Shown here: piece by piece, positions 43,853 to 51,962 of the stretch
How positions within the stretch are numbered: position 1 is the first letter of the stretch
How the letters are laid out: each line of letters starts with the position of its first letter
Assembly (NCBI RefSeq): GCF_003985155.1
Contig: NZ_ML133694.1
Location: 1-64,000, forward strand
DNA from: Rhizobium vallis
GTDB taxonomy: Bacteria; Pseudomonadota; Alphaproteobacteria; Rhizobiales; Rhizobiaceae
DNA: 64,000 bases
Reading direction: 5' to 3'
The notes under the pieces: model-generated
Seen by the model: the letters and a program-made list of their open reading frames with translations, nothing else
What the model was told of the DNA's origin: nothing
The model's database searches: none
Position numbers and translations under genes: made by a program

Positions 43853-44803
43853 ATGGCCGATAGAACTTCCAAAAGCCTTCTCAGGATCGGCGTGGTCGGC
43901 GCGGGCGCCATGGGCTCCCTCTTCGGAGGCTGCCTTTTCGAAGGGGGTGGCGCTGATGTCACGCTCATCGACGTCAACCCCGCGCATATCGACGCCATCC
44001 GGGAACACGGCCTCAGGATCGTCGACGATCGCGGCGACCGGCGGATCCATATTCCCACGGTGACGCCGGAAGCAGTCAAAGGGACATTCGATCTTGTGCT
44101 CGTGTTCACCAAGACGCTGCACACGCGGTCGGCGCTCACGGGCATCGCAGGAGCGATCGGTCCGGAAACGTATCTCTTCAGCCTTCAGAACGGTCTTGAG
44201 AACAAGGAGACCCTCCTTGAATTCGCAGCGCCGGATCGGGTGTTGATCGGCGTGACGACCTATCCGGCCGATATCAAGGGACCGGGACACGTCGAGTCGC
44301 ACGGAGAAGGCGTAGCACGCTTCGCCGCCGCCGCATCCGGCGAGCCCCCGATCGCGTCTGCTCTTATCGGGGCGTTCGAACCGTCCGGACTCCGTTTGGT
44401 TTACGACCCCGACGTCGAAGCGGCGATCTGGGAGAAAGTGGCTTTCAACGCCGCATTGAACAGCGTCTGCGCCATTACGCGATCGACCGTGGGACAGGTC
44501 GGTGCCGACGAAGGGACTCGCTCTCTCGTTTTCTCGATCGTCGGCGAAGTTTGCAGAACGGCGATCGCGAGCGGGATAGACGTGGACACCGGCCATGTCG
44601 AAGGAATGGTCGAACATGCTCTATCCCACCACACGCACCACAAGCCGTCGATGCTCCAGGACCTTCTCGCCGGACGCATGACCGAAATCGAAACGATCAA
44701 CGGTGCGGTGGCCCGCAAGGCGGTCGCCGCAGGGATCGAAACGCCGGTCACATCCGTGGTTTTGAAGCTTGTCCGGCATGTCCAGTCACCGCCTCAAGTT
44801 TGA
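43853..44803 (+). CDS. Ketopantoate reductase-family dehydrogenase, (R)-mandelate dehydrogenase candidate
   Basis: A 316-aa ApbA/PanE-fold dehydrogenase. The cofactor loop is GAGAMGS (16-22), the first catalytic Lys is Lys87 (VFTKTLH) and the second active-site pair is Lys195/Asn199 (WEKVAFNAAL). The family contains ketopantoate reductase and also NAD-dependent D-2-hydroxyacid dehydrogenases such as Enterococcus D-mandelate dehydrogenase. Its position between nitrilase and amidase makes oxidation of (R)-mandelate to benzoylformate a good hypothesis; a true pantothenate role is unlikely here. GGGAG precedes ATG. Confidence 0.8.
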   Translation: MADRTSKSLLRIGVVGAGAMGSLFGGCLFEGGGADVTLIDVNPAHIDAIREHGLRIVDDRGDRRIHIPTVTPEAVKGTFDLVLVFTKTLHTRSALTGIAGAIGPETYLFSLQNGLENKETLLEFAAPDRVLIGVTTYPADIKGPGHVESHGEGVARFAAAASGEPPIASALIGAFEPSGLRLVYDPDVEAAIWEKVAFNAALNSVCAITRSTVGQVGADEGTRSLVFSIVGEVCRTAIASGIDVDTGHVEGMVEHALSHHTHHKPSMLQDLLAGRMTEIETINGAVARKAVAAGIETPVTSVVLKLVRHVQSPPQV

Positions 44804-44845
44804 TGACAGGCCCCTTCCAGAATAGTCGCGACCGAGAGGACGAAG

Positions 44846-46258
44846 ATGAACATATCCGAATTGAGTTGCTCCGAGTTGGCCTCCCTTGTTTCTTCCCGAA
44901 CGCTGCATGCGGTCGAGATCGCCGATGCTCTCATCGACCAGGTGGACAAACTCTCCGATGCCAACGCATTCACAGGCTTCGATGCGTCTTCTGTGCGGGC
45001 GGATGCAGAACAAGCAGATCGGGACTTGGCAGCCGGCCGTTCCAAAGGCCCGCTCCATGGAGTTCCGATCGCGTTCAAAGACAATATCAACGTGAAAGGC
45101 TACGCGACGACCGCGGGCACGGCGGGAATGCGGCATTTCCGACCGCAGGACGATGCTCCCGTGGCGGCGAAATTGAGGCAGGCAGGAGCCATAGCCTTCG
45201 GCAAGAACAATATGCACGAACTTGCATATGGGGCCACGACCAATAACGCTCTCTTCGGTCCTTCCAGAAATCCATTCAACCCCGACCACGTCTGCGGGGG
45301 CTCGAGCGGCGGCAGCGCATGCGCTGTCGCTCATCGGATGGTCCCTGCAAGCATTGGCACGGACACGGGCGGCTCCGTCCGTATCCCCGCCGCGTTCTGC
45401 GGTCTCTGGAGCTACAGGCCAAGCCCCGGCCGCTGGCCGAAGGCAGGAATAGTTCCGATATCGAGTACCCGCGACACACCCGGCCCGATCGCCCGTACGC
45501 CATCCGACCTTGCGCTGCTGGACAGCGTCATCGTCGGACATTCCGAAGTGTCGAAGTCTTCGATGATCCAGGGATTGAGAATAGGAGTTCCGGACGACTT
45601 CTTCTGGGACCTGGCGGATCCGAGCGTCTTCAGGGTATGCAGCGATGCGCTCGACCGCCTGAAGTCGATGGGCGCCATTCTGGAAAAGATCGATGCGCGG
45701 CGGCTGCTCGATCATCACATGGCCTCGACGACGATCATTGCGTTCTTCGAAGGCAAGGTCACCCTGGAAGGATTTCTCGAGGCCCATGGGGTTGGGAACT
45801 CTTATGAGACCGTCGCTCAGTCGGTGGCGGCGGCTGATGTAAGGTCGATCCTGCTGGATCAACTGAAAAGCGAAACCGCGGTAGGACGGGAGCGATACGC
45901 AGAGGCCGTCAATATCCACCGCCCAGCATTGCAGGAGGAGTACCGCCGTATATTCCGCGATAACTCGCTTGATGTGCTCGCCTTTCCGACTGCGCTGATT
46001 GCGCCTCCCCTGATCGGGGACGACGCGACGGTCGTCTTGAACGGGCAAGAGCAGCCCCTTTTTCCGACGACCATTCACAATACCGACGTCGGAAGCAACG
46101 CGGGTATTCCCGGAATCACGATACCTGTCGGATTGACGGACACGAACCTTCCCGTCGGCCTGGCCTTCGATGCCGCCGCGGGTGCAGATCGGCTGCTCCT
46201 CGATGTGGCCATCTGCCTGGAAGAGCAATTTCCAGCACTGAAATCCCGATATCTCTAA
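44846..46258 (+). CDS. mdlY: Amidase-signature amidase, mandelamide hydrolase candidate
   Basis: A 470-aa amidase-signature enzyme. The Ser-cisSer-Lys triad is Lys78 (AFKDNI), Ser154 (GGSSGGSA) and Ser177 (TGGSVRIPA). P. putida carries a mandelamide hydrolase (MdlY) of the same family in its mandelate cluster, with the triad at similar spacing. It would release mandelate from mandelamide or act on a related aryl amide. It lies between the dehydrogenase and decarboxylase genes, with 14 bases to the latter. The symbol is by analogy. Confidence 0.75.
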   Translation: MNISELSCSELASLVSSRTLHAVEIADALIDQVDKLSDANAFTGFDASSVRADAEQADRDLAAGRSKGPLHGVPIAFKDNINVKGYATTAGTAGMRHFRPQDDAPVAAKLRQAGAIAFGKNNMHELAYGATTNNALFGPSRNPFNPDHVCGGSSGGSACAVAHRMVPASIGTDTGGSVRIPAAFCGLWSYRPSPGRWPKAGIVPISSTRDTPGPIARTPSDLALLDSVIVGHSEVSKSSMIQGLRIGVPDDFFWDLADPSVFRVCSDALDRLKSMGAILEKIDARRLLDHHMASTTIIAFFEGKVTLEGFLEAHGVGNSYETVAQSVAAADVRSILLDQLKSETAVGRERYAEAVNIHRPALQEEYRRIFRDNSLDVLAFPTALIAPPLIGDDATVVLNGQEQPLFPTTIHNTDVGSNAGIPGITIPVGLTDTNLPVGLAFDAAAGADRLLLDVAICLEEQFPALKSRYL

Positions 46259-46272
46259 GGAAGGAACCGTCG

Positions 46273-47985
46273 ATGTACACGGCGAGCAGCGCCCTGTTGG
46301 ACGCACTGACCGACGCGAAAGTGTCTTACATCTTTGCGAATTTCGGGAGCGATCACCCCGCGCTTGTCGAGGCAATCGCCGAGGCTCGGGCAAACGGCAG
46401 GCCGATACCCGAGGTCATTACCTGCCCGAATGAAATGGTGGGCATGAGCGCCGCACACGGGTTCTGGCAGGCGAGCGGCGTGGCGCAGGCGGTGGTGGTT
46501 CATGTGGAATGCGGAACCCAGGCGCTTGCCGGCGCGGTCCACAACGCTGCCAAGGGGCGCGCGCCCATGATGATCTTCGCCGGTGCATCTCCGTTCACCC
46601 AGGACGGGGAACTGAAGGGGTCGCGCAATGAATTCATTCAATGGATTCAAGATGTCCATGATCAGCGCGGCATCGTTCGGGGATATACGAAATACGATAA
46701 CGAGCTGCGGACGGGTCTCAACGTCAAGGATATCGTCAACCGCGCGCTCCAGTTCGCATACTCGGACCCGAAAGGTCCGGTCTACTTGATGGGCGCGCGC
46801 GAGGTGATGGAGCAGGAAGTTCCTCCCAAACCTTCGGTTCCGATGTGGCAGCCTGTCCAGGCTGCGGGGCTGACGAAACAGTCTGTGGCCATGCTCGGGG
46901 AGGCTTTGCGGAAGGCGCGCCGGCCGCTTGTCGTGACGACCTATCTCGGCCGCAACGAAGCGGCGTTCAACGCCTTGGTGGAATTCAGCCGCAGGGCGGG
47001 AGCCGGCGTTCTAGAATCCGTTCCGACCTGGCTGAACTTCCCGCATTCAAACCCGATGTATCAGGGCAACCACTGGAATCATCCCTGGCAGAACAAGGCG
47101 CTGGCCTCCGCCGACCTCGTCCTCGTGATCGACAGCGACGTGCCTTGGATTCCGGTACACAACAGGCCCGCTCCTGATGTTCCTATTTTCCACATCGATG
47201 TCGATCCGCTGAAGACGCAGATGCCGCTATGGCACATCGATGCAACGGCATCCTGGCAGGCGGATGCCGCCACCGCCCTGTCGGAACTCAACGAATGGCT
47301 CGCGGATAATCCGATAGAGCCGGATGATCTCGCCGGACGGGTGGACCACTGGCGCATACTTCATGACGCGCGCGCCGGAGAACTGGCCACATTGGAAAAG
47401 GAGCCTGAGGACGGCGTGATCACCTCGGAATTCGCGGTGGCCTGCCTGCGCGAAGAAATCGGTGACGACGCGCTTTTCGTCAACGAGGGCATTTCCAACT
47501 ATCACACGGTCTTCAACCACCTGAGGCGGAGCGATCCGCTTACAGTCTTCACGAGCGGCGGCGGATCGCTCGGTTACAACGGCGGTGCTGCGATCGGCGT
47601 GAAGCTCGCCAGCCCTGAGAAAACTGTCGTCGCCCTATGCGGGGATGGCTCCTATATGTTCAGCGTCCCGTCATCGGTGCACTGGATGGCGGCGCGTTAT
47701 CAAACACCGTTTCTCCAGATCGTCTTCAACAACCGGGGCTGGAAGTCGCCAAAGCTTTCGACCTTGGCGGTTCATCCTGACGGCTTCGCCGCAAAGGCCA
47801 ATTCGATCGACGTGTCGTTCGATCCTCCACCGGATTATGCGGGCATCGCCGCGGCCGCAGGCGGCGCGCATGCCAAGCAAATTCGAAATCCCTCGGAGGT
47901 TCGCGAAGCAATCAGAGAGGCGCTGGACGTTGTGCGGACGCAGAAGCGTTGCGCGGTGCTGGACGTCTGGATTTCTCATCTTTGA
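46273..47985 (+). CDS. mdlC: ThDP-dependent 2-oxoacid decarboxylase, benzoylformate decarboxylase candidate
   Basis: A 570-aa thiamine diphosphate enzyme with three domains: Pyr (activator Glu54 in CPNEMVGM; His77 in VVVHVECGT, in the place of the benzoylformate decarboxylase active-site His), a central domain, and PP with the GDGSYMF...NNRGW cofactor motif. It is about 40 residues longer than P. putida benzoylformate decarboxylase and is not its closest type, so the reaction is inferred mainly from context: decarboxylation of benzoylformate to benzaldehyde. An acetolactate-synthase-like ligase is the alternative. Confidence 0.65.
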   Translation: MYTASSALLDALTDAKVSYIFANFGSDHPALVEAIAEARANGRPIPEVITCPNEMVGMSAAHGFWQASGVAQAVVVHVECGTQALAGAVHNAAKGRAPMMIFAGASPFTQDGELKGSRNEFIQWIQDVHDQRGIVRGYTKYDNELRTGLNVKDIVNRALQFAYSDPKGPVYLMGAREVMEQEVPPKPSVPMWQPVQAAGLTKQSVAMLGEALRKARRPLVVTTYLGRNEAAFNALVEFSRRAGAGVLESVPTWLNFPHSNPMYQGNHWNHPWQNKALASADLVLVIDSDVPWIPVHNRPAPDVPIFHIDVDPLKTQMPLWHIDATASWQADAATALSELNEWLADNPIEPDDLAGRVDHWRILHDARAGELATLEKEPEDGVITSEFAVACLREEIGDDALFVNEGISNYHTVFNHLRRSDPLTVFTSGGGSLGYNGGAAIGVKLASPEKTVVALCGDGSYMFSVPSSVHWMAARYQTPFLQIVFNNRGWKSPKLSTLAVHPDGFAAKANSIDVSFDPPPDYAGIAAAAGGAHAKQIRNPSEVREAIREALDVVRTQKRCAVLDVWISHL

Positions 47986-48018
47986 CCGATGAGTTTACGG
48001 GCCGTGGAGGGGAGGGGA

Positions 48019-48042
48019 GCCAGCGCGTCCTTGCGCGCTGGC
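48019..48042 (+). terminator. Terminator hairpin after the decarboxylase gene
   Basis: Perfect 9-bp stem GCCAGCGCG / CGCGCTGGC with a 6-base loop, followed by CCATTATTTGG. It separates the catabolic operon from the regulator. Confidence 0.75.
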
Positions 48043-48093
48043 CCATTATTTGGTTAACTGCCAGGGGCCTCAATACTGAACAAGAGAGCTGGA

Positions 48094-48822
48094 ATGACGG
48101 GTCATATCTACGACATGTCAGGGCAGGAGACGCGAATATTCGCCAACGTTATCGGCGCGCTTTCCAGCGGCAATCTTAACTTCGACGTGCGTGAAGAGGT
48201 ATTCCCCGACATTTTGAAGCTGCTCAGGGCCGATGTCCTGGCTTCCTTCGAATGGAACGGGCGTTCGAACTCCTACGGCAACGCGTTCATCATCAACCAG
48301 GACCCGGAAAACGTGGCCCGATACCGCAAGTGGTTCCAGTATCGCGATCCGATGACGGACAAGCTCCGGGGCCTGAGAAGGGCGGCCCATGTCGAGGAAG
48401 TCATTTCCAGGCGGGATCTGAGCAAGACTGAATTCTATAATGACTTCCTTGCCCGTGATGGCATGCAGCATGGCGTCAACTTGTTCATGCAGGCCAATGG
48501 CCGCGAGTTGGCCGATCTCAGGGTGTGGCGATACGGCAGCCGGCCCGATTTCAGTGACCGCGAAATTGACCTTTTGACCATTCTCGCGCCATTCATCCGC
48601 CGGGCATTATCGCTGGTTCCGGCTGTCAGTCTCGACATGCTCACCGACCGGGAAAGAGATGTGGCGCTTCTGGTCGCGCGGGGCTGTTCAGACAAAGATA
48701 TCGCCCGTGTCCTCGGCATCGGCTTCGCCACCGTGAGGACGCATGTGGGAAGTTGCCTTGCCAAACTTGAGTGCTCCAACCGGGCGGAGGTCGCTGCGCA
48801 GGTATCAAAGCTATCGCATTAG
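48094..48822 (+). CDS. LuxR-family transcriptional regulator
   Basis: A 242-aa regulator with a ~170-residue N-terminal ligand-binding-like domain (contains FEWNGRSNSYGNAF, WFQYRDPMTDKLRG, FYNDFLARDGMQHGVNLF) and a C-terminal LuxR HTH (LTDRERDVALLVARGCSDKDIARVLGIG split, TVRTHVGSCLAKLEC). It lacks the autoinducer-domain signature that would identify an acyl-homoserine-lactone receptor, so the ligand is probably a pathway compound. It closes the mandelate cluster and is its likely regulator. Confidence 0.85.
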   Translation: MTGHIYDMSGQETRIFANVIGALSSGNLNFDVREEVFPDILKLLRADVLASFEWNGRSNSYGNAFIINQDPENVARYRKWFQYRDPMTDKLRGLRRAAHVEEVISRRDLSKTEFYNDFLARDGMQHGVNLFMQANGRELADLRVWRYGSRPDFSDREIDLLTILAPFIRRALSLVPAVSLDMLTDRERDVALLVARGCSDKDIARVLGIGFATVRTHVGSCLAKLECSNRAEVAAQVSKLSH

Positions 48823-49591
48823 GTGCCCAACAGGGTATCCACGGCATTGCCGAGGTCAGCACCGGGAGGATAGCGGCATTGTTCCGGCGCGGCGGTGGTG
48901 CACGGCTCAGCGACAATCGTTATTCGGTCTTGGATAGGCGGCTTATGCTCCGCAGCCGTCGGTGCCTTGCAGCGAACAAATTTCGGGCGTCTGCAAACGT
49001 GCGTATCGGGATACGATCGACGTCGATGATGAGCCATAAGCCATTCCGGGAGTTCTGATGTCGATTTGTGAGACCGAGCTTGCCGTCCACTTCAGGCAAT
49101 GAAAGCCCGTATGGCCATGAGATGCTCCTCGTGCGCGCATGATAGAGGAGCTGGATCTTGGGGACGACCAAGCAGCCATCGGGTTTATTGTGGAGGAAAG
49201 GAAGCGCCTTGCGAAAGTGATCGCGGACGAACGGCAATCAGAGACCCAGCGGGATCGTCATCGGGACGAGGGTCTTGAATAGCGTCATTTGCGAAGCTGA
49301 TGGGCGCAGCGGCCGAAAGACACAGGGAGGAAGGCGGAGAGAGTGACCAATTCCGAGATAGGTCATCGGTGACTTTCCATGGCCTACGCGGGGGAGCGAG
49401 CAGTTCGGTGAAACAATCGGTGGCGCAATCGTCAGCCTTCCGCCAGATCGAGTGCGGATCAGAGAGGTAAATTACGTCCGCTCTCGGCTCCAAACAAACC
49501 TTCCAAAAGGAAAAGGTGCTACCGGCTCAAAGCAGAAATCATTCCCCTCAGCCGGCGAAGCTCTGAAATTCACAAGTCTCCATGCCATCAG
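48823..49591. other. Gene-free stretch before the repeat
   Basis: About 770 bases without a convincing gene. Short open frames exist on both strands (for example minus 48920-49237), but they lack ribosome sites and recognisable domains. The base pattern around 48950-49250 could be eroded coding sequence. No insertion sequence ends were recognised. Confidence 0.4.
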
Positions 49592-49604
49592 GCCCCCGCA
49601 ACCA
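49592..49604 (+). repeat. Initiator tRNA 3'-end fragment
   Basis: GCCCCCGCAACCA is identical to the last 13 bases of the intact tRNA at 115-127 and is directly followed by the shared post-tRNA sequence. It looks like the 3' remnant left at the far side of a tRNA-targeted insertion (attR-like), or the tail of a second lost tRNA gene. Confidence 0.65.
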
Positions 49605-49606
49605 AC

Positions 49607-49696
49607 ATTCCCAAGACAAAGCCAAAAGCAAAACAATACGAAAAAGCCCTCCAACCAAGGAGGGTTTTTTGCGTTTGGAGATACGGCTTTCGGCAT
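49607..49696 (+). repeat. Direct repeat copy B
   Basis: Second copy of the block at 286-376, same orientation. The first 51 bases are identical; the terminator part differs at one base of the loop and in the T-run. Bases 49697-49806 after it hold nothing recognisable. Confidence 0.85.
49647..49664 (+). terminator. Terminator in repeat copy B
   Basis: Stem CCCTCC / GGAGGG with loop AACCAA, preceded by AAAAAG and followed by six Ts: a classical rho-independent terminator. Confidence 0.75.
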
Positions 49697-49806
49697 CCGG
49701 ACAATCGCCAATCCGGGCGAGGCCGGCGATTGATCCACCGCCTCGTAGGATGAATCATAGAAGTTAGAAAAACGGAATCTCTCAATTCTGCTTTCAATCC
49801 AATGCT

Positions 49807-50154
49807 CTAGCGTTTCAAATCGTAGGCTTGGTGCGCCGCGCGAAGCTCTACCAAGGTTTTGCCGACGCAACTCCCTCCGCCTTCAACGCCCGTTGCCTTT
49901 GCCCTACCGTCAATCGTGATGGTGCCGGCGATCCGGTCAGAAGCCGTATAGGTGGCCACGCCATCCATGGACACACGCGATAGGTAAAAAGCGTGATAGG
50001 TTTCGCGGTACTTGCATTGGATAATCAAAGGAAACTGATCGAACGGATTGTCTTGCGCCTGAACGGCCGTGACCGAGAAGGCTGCCAACGATATCAGGCT
50101 TGCGGAAAGCATTTTGCCCAATGCGTCTAGTTTTCGGGGAGATGCGTGCGTCAT
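49807..50154 (-). CDS. Small exported protein of unknown function
   Basis: A 115-aa protein with a signal peptide: positively charged start, hydrophobic ISLAAFSVTAVQA, likely cleavage at AVQA-QD. The mature ~80 residues contain two cysteines (IIQCKYR and GGSCVGKT) that could form a disulphide. AAGGGA lies eight bases before ATG 50154. I do not recognise the family. It is 45 bases downstream of the Crp/Fnr gene on the same strand and may be co-transcribed. Confidence 0.7.
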   Translation of the reverse strand: MTHASPRKLDALGKMLSASLISLAAFSVTAVQAQDNPFDQFPLIIQCKYRETYHAFYLSRVSMDGVATYTASDRIAGTITIDGRAKATGVEGGGSCVGKTLVELRAAHQAYDLKR

Positions 50155-50199
50155 TGTTCAGTCCCTTTTGAAAGATTGATCCTCCTGAATGCTCTCCCG

Positions 50200-50856
50200 C
50201 TAGATCGTCAGGCTGATGAGTGCATCGCGGTCAAGGAGGCGAACGACGCGTTGCAGTCTGCCCTTCAGACAAAGGATGCGTTTTTCGCGGAGTTTCGTGA
50301 AGCAGCGGGCAACAGTCTCGACCGTTATTCCGAGATAGTCCGCGATATCGCTACGCGACATCATCATGTCGAATTCACAATCCCCCGGATGCCCATCGGC
50401 CATTTCATGGACAAAAGCCGCAACCCGCTTCAGAGCGCTCTGCTCGGTGATAACGAGTTGTTTGTGCTGTGCCTTCGCGAGGTTCGTCAGGGCAATGTTG
50501 AGAAGGTCTACAGGAACGACTGCGTTCCGATTGGCACGAAAGGGGGTGATGCGGGCGTCGCAGACGGCCTCTGCGAAATCAGTTCGCACATTGCCCGTTT
50601 CCAGGCCGAACCACTCGCCCTTGCCGCAAAAGGACAGGATATATCGCTGCCCGCTTGGCGTCAGCCGGTAGATCCGCACCGCGCCCGCTTCGACCTGATA
50701 GATCGCAAATGCATATTCACCTTCACTATAAATCGTCTCGTCGGCCTTGAGTCGGATTGTATGGTCCTTGGCCGATTCCGCCGCTCCATAGTGTTGGCCA
50801 GGAACGGCCATGTGCTTAACGATCGCGTTGTCTTGAAGCATATGCGTTGCCCCCAT
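50200..50856 (-). CDS. Crp/Fnr-family regulator, FixK-like
   Basis: A 218-aa regulator: N-terminal cyclic-nucleotide-binding-like barrel (IYSEGEYAFAIYQVEAGAVRIYR, GKGEWFGLE) and C-terminal HTH with MSRSDIADYLGITVETVARCF. The recognition helix resembles FixK/Fnr proteins that bind TTGAT-N4-ATCAA, but the usual Ser before Arg is Ala. There is no N-terminal Fnr cysteine cluster, so it is FixK-like rather than an oxygen sensor itself. The start may instead be ATG 50841. It is a candidate regulator for the four boxes found at 55.8-63.1 kb. Confidence 0.85.
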   Translation of the reverse strand: MGATHMLQDNAIVKHMAVPGQHYGAAESAKDHTIRLKADETIYSEGEYAFAIYQVEAGAVRIYRLTPSGQRYILSFCGKGEWFGLETGNVRTDFAEAVCDARITPFRANRNAVVPVDLLNIALTNLAKAQHKQLVITEQSALKRVAAFVHEMADGHPGDCEFDMMMSRSDIADYLGITVETVARCFTKLREKRILCLKGRLQRVVRLLDRDALISLTI

Positions 50857-51000
50857 CCGCCTCGCAGCATAGACGCTCCCCGCGGGCCTCGGTATTCGAG
50901 ATACCCCTTACGTATTGCTACGGAAGCCTAAGACGGTCGACAGGTGTATAAGGCTATTGCTCCTTTTGAGAGCGATATGCAGATATCGCGGGAGGTCTCG

Positions 51001-51957
51001 ATGGCACGGGATGAGGGAGGGGACAGCCGCGCACCTCAAGACACTGACGGCGTGCGTGCGCAGCTTGACCGTATACTTGCCAGTGCAGAGTTCCACGTTC
51101 CCGAGCGTGGCCGCCGCTTCCTGCAATATATCGTCGAGGAAGCGTTGGAAGGGCGCGGCGAACAGCTCAAGGCCTATACGATTGCACAGGCGGTTTTCGG
51201 GCGTGATGCCTCATTCGACGCCCAGAATGATCCGGTCGTCCGTATCGAGGCGGGGCGTATCCGCCGCGCACTCGAACGTTATTATCTTGTTAGTGGAAGA
51301 GGTGACCCGATCCGGATTGCCGTTCCCAAGGGAGGCTATGCGCCGCTATTTTCAAGTGCTGTCGATATCTCGGGAGCCGGGGAGACGACCGGTTCGCGCA
51401 CGCGCGGAAATAAGCCGGGTAACCCGGTGCAGCCAGTAACCTGGCGGGATCTTCTGGTGCCGATCGGCGTGCCCGCGTTGTTTGGCGTGATGGCAATTCT
51501 GGCTCTCATTCGGCCGCTTGAAGCCTATCTTTCACCACCAGCGGAGCGTTCGCCCGCCGTATCATCGCTGAACAGCGAGATCAGGATCGTTGTGGAACCC
51601 TTCGCGGCTCTCGGCAGTGCTCCATCGGAGATGGATTTTGCCAGGGGGCTGGCCGATCAGTTGATTGCGAAGCTCATGAAGGTGAAGAATTTCGTCGTGC
51701 TTGCACCGGACCGGATCAGCGTGGAGACGAGCGGTCCGTCGTTCAACCTGCAGGGAAGCGCGCTTGTCGAGGGCACGGGTCTGCATTTGCATGTCCGGCT
51801 GATAAACGGCGCTGACGGGACGGTCATCTGGGCAAATCAATATGACCGTGATCTGCGCGGTCATGCCGTGCTCGACCTTGAGGACGAGATTGCCGCGCAA
51901 ATCGCGATGGAAATTTCAAACAGCCCCAGGCTGGCTGATCCGGGCTCCGATCCATAA
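51001..51957 (+). CDS. Membrane-anchored winged-helix regulator, short paralogue
   Basis: A 318-aa protein. Residues 15-115 form a DNA-binding-like domain (LDRILASAEFHVPERGRRFLQ; DPVVRIEAGRIRRALERYY), followed by a single membrane helix (about LLVPIGVPALFGVMAILALI) and a TolB/FlgO-like sensory domain. It has the ToxR/CadC layout. GGGAGG five bases before ATG 51001 selects this start over GTG 50944. It is a paralogue of the convergent gene at 51963-53714, from which it differs by lacking the C-terminal TPR region. Confidence 0.75.
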   Translation: MARDEGGDSRAPQDTDGVRAQLDRILASAEFHVPERGRRFLQYIVEEALEGRGEQLKAYTIAQAVFGRDASFDAQNDPVVRIEAGRIRRALERYYLVSGRGDPIRIAVPKGGYAPLFSSAVDISGAGETTGSRTRGNKPGNPVQPVTWRDLLVPIGVPALFGVMAILALIRPLEAYLSPPAERSPAVSSLNSEIRIVVEPFAALGSAPSEMDFARGLADQLIAKLMKVKNFVVLAPDRISVETSGPSFNLQGSALVEGTGLHLHVRLINGADGTVIWANQYDRDLRGHAVLDLEDEIAAQIAMEISNSPRLADPGSDP

Positions 51958-51962
51958 ACTCC

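Noticed and set aside
44906..46393. Long minus-strand open frame across the amidase
   Set aside because: It is antisense to a gene with an intact amidase triad and has the Arg/His-rich composition of a GC-rich shadow frame.
46273..47985. Acetolactate synthase for branched-chain amino acids
   Set aside because: There is no adjacent regulatory subunit and the neighbours are aromatic catabolic genes; a decarboxylase role fits better, although sequence alone does not exclude it.
48920..49237. Possible hydrolase or transposase remnant
   Set aside because: The frames read on both strands but give no conserved motif; no terminal inverted repeats or target duplications were seen.
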